Assembly: GCA_022749755.1 (NCBI GenBank)
Contig: CM040443.1
Location: 1,031,191-1,095,190 of the forward strand
Length of the DNA stretch: 64,000 nucleotides
Reading direction: 5' to 3'
DNA from: Azadirachta indica
Taxonomy: Eukaryota > Streptophyta > Magnoliopsida > Sapindales > Meliaceae
A model generated the notes under the pieces. It worked only from the letters and a program-made list of their open reading frames with translations. It was not told where the DNA came from and did no database searches. The translations under genes and the position numbers were made by a program. Positions 59,240 to 64,000 of the stretch are shown piece by piece (the stretch's first letter is position 1; each line of letters opens with the position of its first letter).

Positions 59240-60286
59240 CGTGTCATCTGGGTCTTCATTTAATGATCTTGCACGATACTGTGCCATTGGATCACTAATT
59301 TGTGGCCTGATTTAGTTCATTCCCAGGTTTTTATGTTTTTCGGGGGCTAGCCACAAGAGGCAAGTGGAGGAGGAGAAAAAATGTAAGGGTGAGAGAAAGA
59401 AACATACAAGGAGGAGGAGATTTCTATAGGGAGAGAGGTTAAAAATCATCATTTCTTGAAGGAATTTAAGAGAATACTTGAAGATTTGTGGATTTGAAGC
59501 CTTGGTTTCTCTAATTTTATCTCTTCCTCTCTTTATTTTTGTCTTGAAATTTTTATTGTTGTCATTTTCTTAATTAAATATTTGCATTTATAAAGTTGTT
59601 GCTTTGGTTATGGATTCTCATATTAGGCTAAATTTCATATTCAAGGGACTTGATGTAATTTATTTGAACCATGTTTTAATTGATTTTTTTTTAAATGCTA
59701 TTTATGGTTCATTCACTTGTGTTTATTCATAGATTTCTAAGGTTTGGGAGGACCTCTGAACTTAAACAATCATATTAATTTTTAAAATTATAAAATATTG
59801 AGAGGTAGTTGAATTTTGAAATGTTAATAACAAGTTGAATTTAATGCGTGTTTAATTGAACACGTCAAATAGGGATATCGACTTAAATCAACTTAAATAG
59901 ATTAGGCATATGATCAAGTTCGACACTTAGGAGAAGGAATGAGATCAATTTAGAACTTGTGCTTAGTGAATTAAATTAGAACGCGTTAACAATTACCAAT
60001 TAGGAGAAACGTGAGGAGAGTTGAGTGAAGTGAAGACCTTAATACTATTGTCATAAAAATTTTTATATCTTTTAATTTTATTTATTATTTAATTATGTTC
60101 TTATATTTAAATTTGTTTCATGAAATTGGGTTTCCAAGATAGAATTAAGTTACCATAACCATAGTACTTAACTTTAATTCAAAAATTCAATCATCATGGG
60201 ACAATACTCTTATTTATCACTTTATCACTTGTCACAACCCGTGCACTTATGGTCACACACACACACATTAGTATTGTTCCGAACAG
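59240..60286 (+). mobile_element. LTR of gypsy element 2
   Basis: Second copy of the LTR at 48383-49519, with CATTTAATGATCTTGCACGAT, TTTTTCGGGGGCTAGCCAC, ATAGGGATATCGACTT and CGACACTTAGGAGAAGG in the same order. A CA microsatellite (60251-60267) lies near its end. It finishes CCGAACA before a primer-binding site. Confidence 0.75.
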
Positions 60287-60291
60287 GTTTT

Positions 60292-60309
60292 TGGCACTAT
60301 TGCCAGGGA
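60292..60309 (+). promoter_or_regulatory. Primer-binding site of gypsy element 2
   Basis: TGGCACTATTGCCAGGGA matches 14 of 18 positions of the TGGCGCCGTTGCCGGGGA site of plant Tat/Athila elements. It is better preserved than the site of element 1. Confidence 0.75.
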
Positions 60310-60329
60310 TTGAAAATGTTGAATTATTT

Positions 60330-61210
60330 TGCTAATATTGTGGTTGAGTAACTTGATCTTTATTTAGTTTTTTATTTTCTTAGGTACTATTGAATAACCT
60401 TTGCTGAAGGTTTCAGCTAAAGACGTTAAACTTAGCGCTGCTCGGGAGGTAATCCAATATGTTGGATAAGGACAGAATGAATTCAAGATCAGGTGCTATC
60501 TCTTCTTTTCCTTCTCTTTGCATTTTTAGTATTTTATTCTCCTTTGAAGCTTAATTAATCTTTCCATTGCATGATCTTTAGTTTTGAACATTGAGGAAAA
60601 TGTTAGATTTAAGTTTGCGGGTAATGTTGCTTTACGTAGATTTTCGTGGTAATTTCTTTTTGATTTTATGATAAATTTTTCATGTTTGTTTTCTTTTATT
60701 GAGTCGCTTCCTTGCTTTACGAGAAGTTTGTGGATCTTTCTCTATTTGATTTGAAAATCTTGCTTGAGTTTGCTTCTATCAAACTAAATGTAAGACCAAT
60801 GATATGACTCTAATTGAGAGTGCGTAAAGTTTGGAAAATGATGAATATCGTCTAGTCTATGTGCTTGAATTGTAGTCAAATTTTGCTTTACTTCATAATT
60901 CCTTACACATTTTAGCACTTAGCCACAATTACTTGATTGTATGGAACTTTAGAGAAGGCTCATATGAATAAAGCAACTTTGTAGGGCTTCATCGAACTTT
61001 ATTACTTGTTTGATTGTCACTTGAGGCGAAATCCTAGGGGATGCATCATTAGGGAAATGAATTAGGCCATTTTTGGTCTGTTTAAGCCTTTCAAGTCCAC
61101 CTAGAATTAATCAATCCTTAGTTCACACCCATTAAGCCTAAATTTAACGTTCTTTTCTTGTCACCTATAAAATTAGCCAATCTTCGAAATAAGATTCTTA
61201 TCAATTGTAG
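60330..61210 (+). mobile_element. Internal remnant of gypsy element 2, no coding region
   Basis: Only about 100 bp after the primer-binding site the sequence jumps to the post-pol phrases AAAGACGTTAAACTTAGCGC, GCTCGGGAGGTAATCC and ACATTGAGGAAAATGTTAGA. Gag, protease and pol are therefore all missing. It continues to the CACCTAGAATTAATCAATCC region. This is a deletion derivative of the family. No matching 3' LTR was found before the window ends. Confidence 0.7.
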
Positions 61211-64000
61211 CCTAGTACTCTTAAGTAATCAATCATGTTAGGCCTATTATCAATGGATGATTGATGTTTGAGATGATATATATGTTTGGTTTATATTGGT
61301 TTGTTTATATATATATATATATATAAAATATATATATAAAAAGATTCGTATTTATATAAATAAGTAAGTTTAGGGATATAAGTACCCTTTATACATGAGA
61401 AGTGGTTTTAATTTGCAACCAAAAAAAAAAAAAAGGATTGAGAACAAAAAGAAAGTCATAAAGCTTTGATGTTTATATGAAAAAATAATGAGTGAGTTAA
61501 AGGTGATGTTCTAGGATGGTTGGTGTGTTTAGGGTGCTTAAACCTCACTAAAATGTCCAATTTCTTAACCTAACCCTGGCCTAACATTACAAGTTTATTT
61601 AAGTCCTAATGCTCTTTAAATTTACATTTGATAACTAAAATATCCTTTCAATGCTCTCACACCTTGTAGGAAACCAATGCCGTTGTCGATGCTTTAGTTA
61701 ATTTAGGATTACAACATGAAACGCGACACTGGTGGCCTTCTCCTCCTGATATGATTATGGGTTTCTTATCCCACAACGCAAATGGGTTCCCAAGTTATCA
61801 ATTTTCTTAATCTTTCATTCTGCATGGCCACCTTTGTTGTGGAGGTTTTGTAGGGTCTGATTAGATATTCCTTTGTTTTGTTTGTACATTCCTTTTATTT
61901 TAATGAATTAGCCTATCAAAGGATTGCTTTATGCTATAACTTAAAGGTTGTAACTCTCAAGTATAGGTTGTCTAAAGTAATAAAGTTCGGAAGTCCGAGT
62001 GTCGGTCCACAGAGAATACGTTATATTATATCCACAAGTCCAAAGGTCTAAATATTATAAGTCTAAATATTCAAATATTATAAGAAATGGAATGAATTTG
62101 CTTATTGTCAAATTTAAATTCAATATTATTATATATTAGGGCATTAGGGATCCCTTTTAATGATTTGTATAGAATTTATTCTTGATTCTTTTTTTTTAAA
62201 AGAAAAAAACACAATTAAAAATCAAAAGAAGTGATCTTAATTGGATGATGAGAAAAAGACATTTAAGAACAAAGAAATCAAAAGACTTACCTTTTAGTTG
62301 ATGGTGAAAAACTATAAGTTGCCTTACTCTTGATATGTATAAAACATCCAAGTATTCAATATACCATTTGTTAACAATGAAGTATAAAACATCCAAGTAT
62401 TCAATATACCATTTGTTAACAATGAATCAATATTTCTAACAATTCAAAATCACTTACAAAATATAGTACTCAATCAATAAAAAGATTGACAATGAAGAAC
62501 GAAACAAAGGATCAAAGAACAAAACTATAAAATCATCAAAAGTTCACCCTTAACTCTAATTATGAAATTAGAAATACATCATTTAATTGAAGTTCAAATT
62601 AAAAAAAGAAAACAAAAATGGTAAAAATTCTTCCCCCTCCTCACTTCCACATCTTCCTTTATATAGGTAAAACAAAAGACATTTCACATGTGTGAACATA
62701 ATTTTGTCAATTTCTAATTAATCACGCTCTACCAAATTTTAATATATTTTTGACCATGAAAACCACCAAATATTGTAAAATAGCCGCCTTCAAAGTTATA
62801 GGTGGATGACTCATCTTTTTAATGGTCCATATCTCACTCGTATTTCTATTTTAGACCGTGAGTTGTGTTGAAAATAGGCAGAGATGTTCAAGTCGCATTT
62901 CTCCACCGCCCTTCTAGAATTATAGCTCTTTTTGGTAACAAACCAATTAAAATTTGAGAAAGTACAAAACATAAACAATTTAGATCCCTTTCTCAGATTT
63001 CTAGATCACTCAACCATATAATTTTTTGTTACCTATTTAGAGAGATACAGCCCAAATATGGAAGCATGTTGGATTGGTTCAAAGATGCGCTTGAGTTCTG
63101 TTGAAGCCCAATTTCGTCCTATTAATTGCTCGAACTGGTCCAACCTTTGGCTTACAAAATTGTGAAATGATGAGTTTATGTTTGTTTAGCCCAAGAATTG
63201 TATTAATTGATGATTTGAATTGAAAGATACGCTCATTATACGAAACCTACGCTAAACCTACTATTTAGTCTAATTCATGTTTTACAATTCAATATAAAGG
63301 AATATGCTTCATTATTGGGGAATAGAAGGACATTATTATTAGTATAAATCATAATATTTCTCTTGATAAACCTACACTTTTAAACATTCATCACACCCCT
63401 CAACCATCTTATTACTAGTCCCTAGTAATCTAAGCAATACCATTTAGAGTTGATTTATAGAATTTACATTCAAAGTAAAAATCATTCTTTTCCTTTTCAT
63501 CTTTTCAAAATAAACAAACTCTCACTTAAAAATTTACCATATATGTGCCAAATACTAATCAGTCAAATTATTAATAAACCTTTTTTTTGTGCTTTTGTAA
63601 CTAATACATATTATGGGACTTAATTGGAATCAAACAACATTGGTTCTAAATTTTTTCAAGGTAAACTTCTTTGAGCAAAGATTATTTCTATCTTCTATTT
63701 TTTTTTTATATACATTACTTGTTTTCTTGTGTTCTTTTGTTCACGGTAGGCTTTGCCACCTTTCTTAATTTTTTCTATTAACTATTATGTCGTTATTTTC
63801 ATTTATAATAATTTTATTAAGATGAAGGTTATACCACCTCTTTGCACACACACACTTTGATACATGATTGTGGATGACATATTAGAATTTTACAATATTT
63901 GAGCTCTTTTGTTTTGTCAAAGGTAGCAACTAAGGGTTAAAAAAAAAAGAAGTAAAAATTCTAACCAAAGCTTTAATATAGTAATCGGGTTTCTTGCCTA
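61211..64000. other. Non-coding right end of the window
   Basis: AT-rich, no supported gene. A (TA)n run lies at 61303-61337 and an A run at 61421-61434. The phrase CGAGTGTCGGTCCACAGAGAA near 61997 and CACGGTAGGCTTTGCCACCTTTC near 63740 resemble wording seen in antisense plant gypsy elements, but no domain supports it. Confidence 0.4.
62337..62426. repeat. Perfect 45-bp tandem duplication
   Basis: Two identical 45-bp units, each beginning GTATAAAACATCCAAGTATT, directly abut (62337-62381 and 62382-62426). The absence of any difference points to a recent event or an assembly artefact. Confidence 0.95.

Overview
The window looks like a gene-poor, repeat-dense stretch of a flowering-plant (eudicot-type) nuclear chromosome. 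It is strongly AT-rich. It carries spliced plant-type genes with GT-AG and one GC-AG intron, plant lineages of LINE, Ty1/copia and Ty3/gypsy retrotransposons, Mutator-like (MULE) elements with 9-10 bp target duplications, and a run of exactly 100 N, which is the usual placeholder for an assembly gap. I cannot name the species. I found no intact host protein-coding gene.

Host-derived sequences. Three recognisable enzyme genes are all broken. An adenylosuccinate synthetase gene (5978-8367, +) keeps four exons and all splice sites but has two stop codons and a one-base frameshift in exon 2. A BAHD acyltransferase of the hydroxycinnamoyltransferase type (19407-20807, +) has lost an exon-1 segment, its intron acceptor AG and one base in the catalytic HxxxD motif. 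A class III peroxidase (46774-47469, +) lacks its 5' part and has two stops and two compensating frameshifts. An anonymous coding-like fragment on the minus strand occurs twice near 18.3-18.8 kb.

Layout. 0.2-1.1 kb: copia LTR remnant. 1.1-5.9 kb: AT-rich DNA and small repeats. 6.0-8.4 kb: adenylosuccinate synthetase pseudogene. 10.7-15.5 kb: a local direct duplication in which each copy carries a different insertion (a probable 1.5-kb solo LTR in one, a 1.2-kb MULE in the other), and each copy shows the other's empty site. 15.7 kb: a near-perfect 142-bp hairpin. 19.4-20.8 kb: BAHD pseudogene. 22.8-25.5 kb: gypsy LTR pieces. 29.0-30.2 and 30.7-31.7 kb: two MULEs with perfect 10-bp target duplications. 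32.6-38.0 kb: a decayed Ty1/copia element inserted into a ~209-bp tandem repeat. 39.0-39.1 kb: gap. 39.1-43.7 kb: an array of ~60-bp monomers. 44.2-46.4 kb: two inverted-repeat elements. 46.8-47.5 kb: peroxidase pseudogene. 47.6-47.9 kb: antisense copia fragment. 48.4-52.3 kb: gypsy element with gag and protease but no reverse transcriptase, interrupted at its 3' side by a 6.4-kb LINE (52.3-58.7 kb). 59.2-61.2 kb: a second, gene-less derivative of the same gypsy family. 61.2-64 kb: non-coding.

How the parts relate. Nothing here suggests an operon, an immune system or another working multigene system. The informative content is the order of events: nesting, related empty sites, a tandem array that has duplicated in blocks, and the exact lesions in the three pseudogenes. 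The retroelement reading frames are all interrupted. Only short domains remain open, chiefly the LINE RNase H domain and part of its reverse transcriptase.
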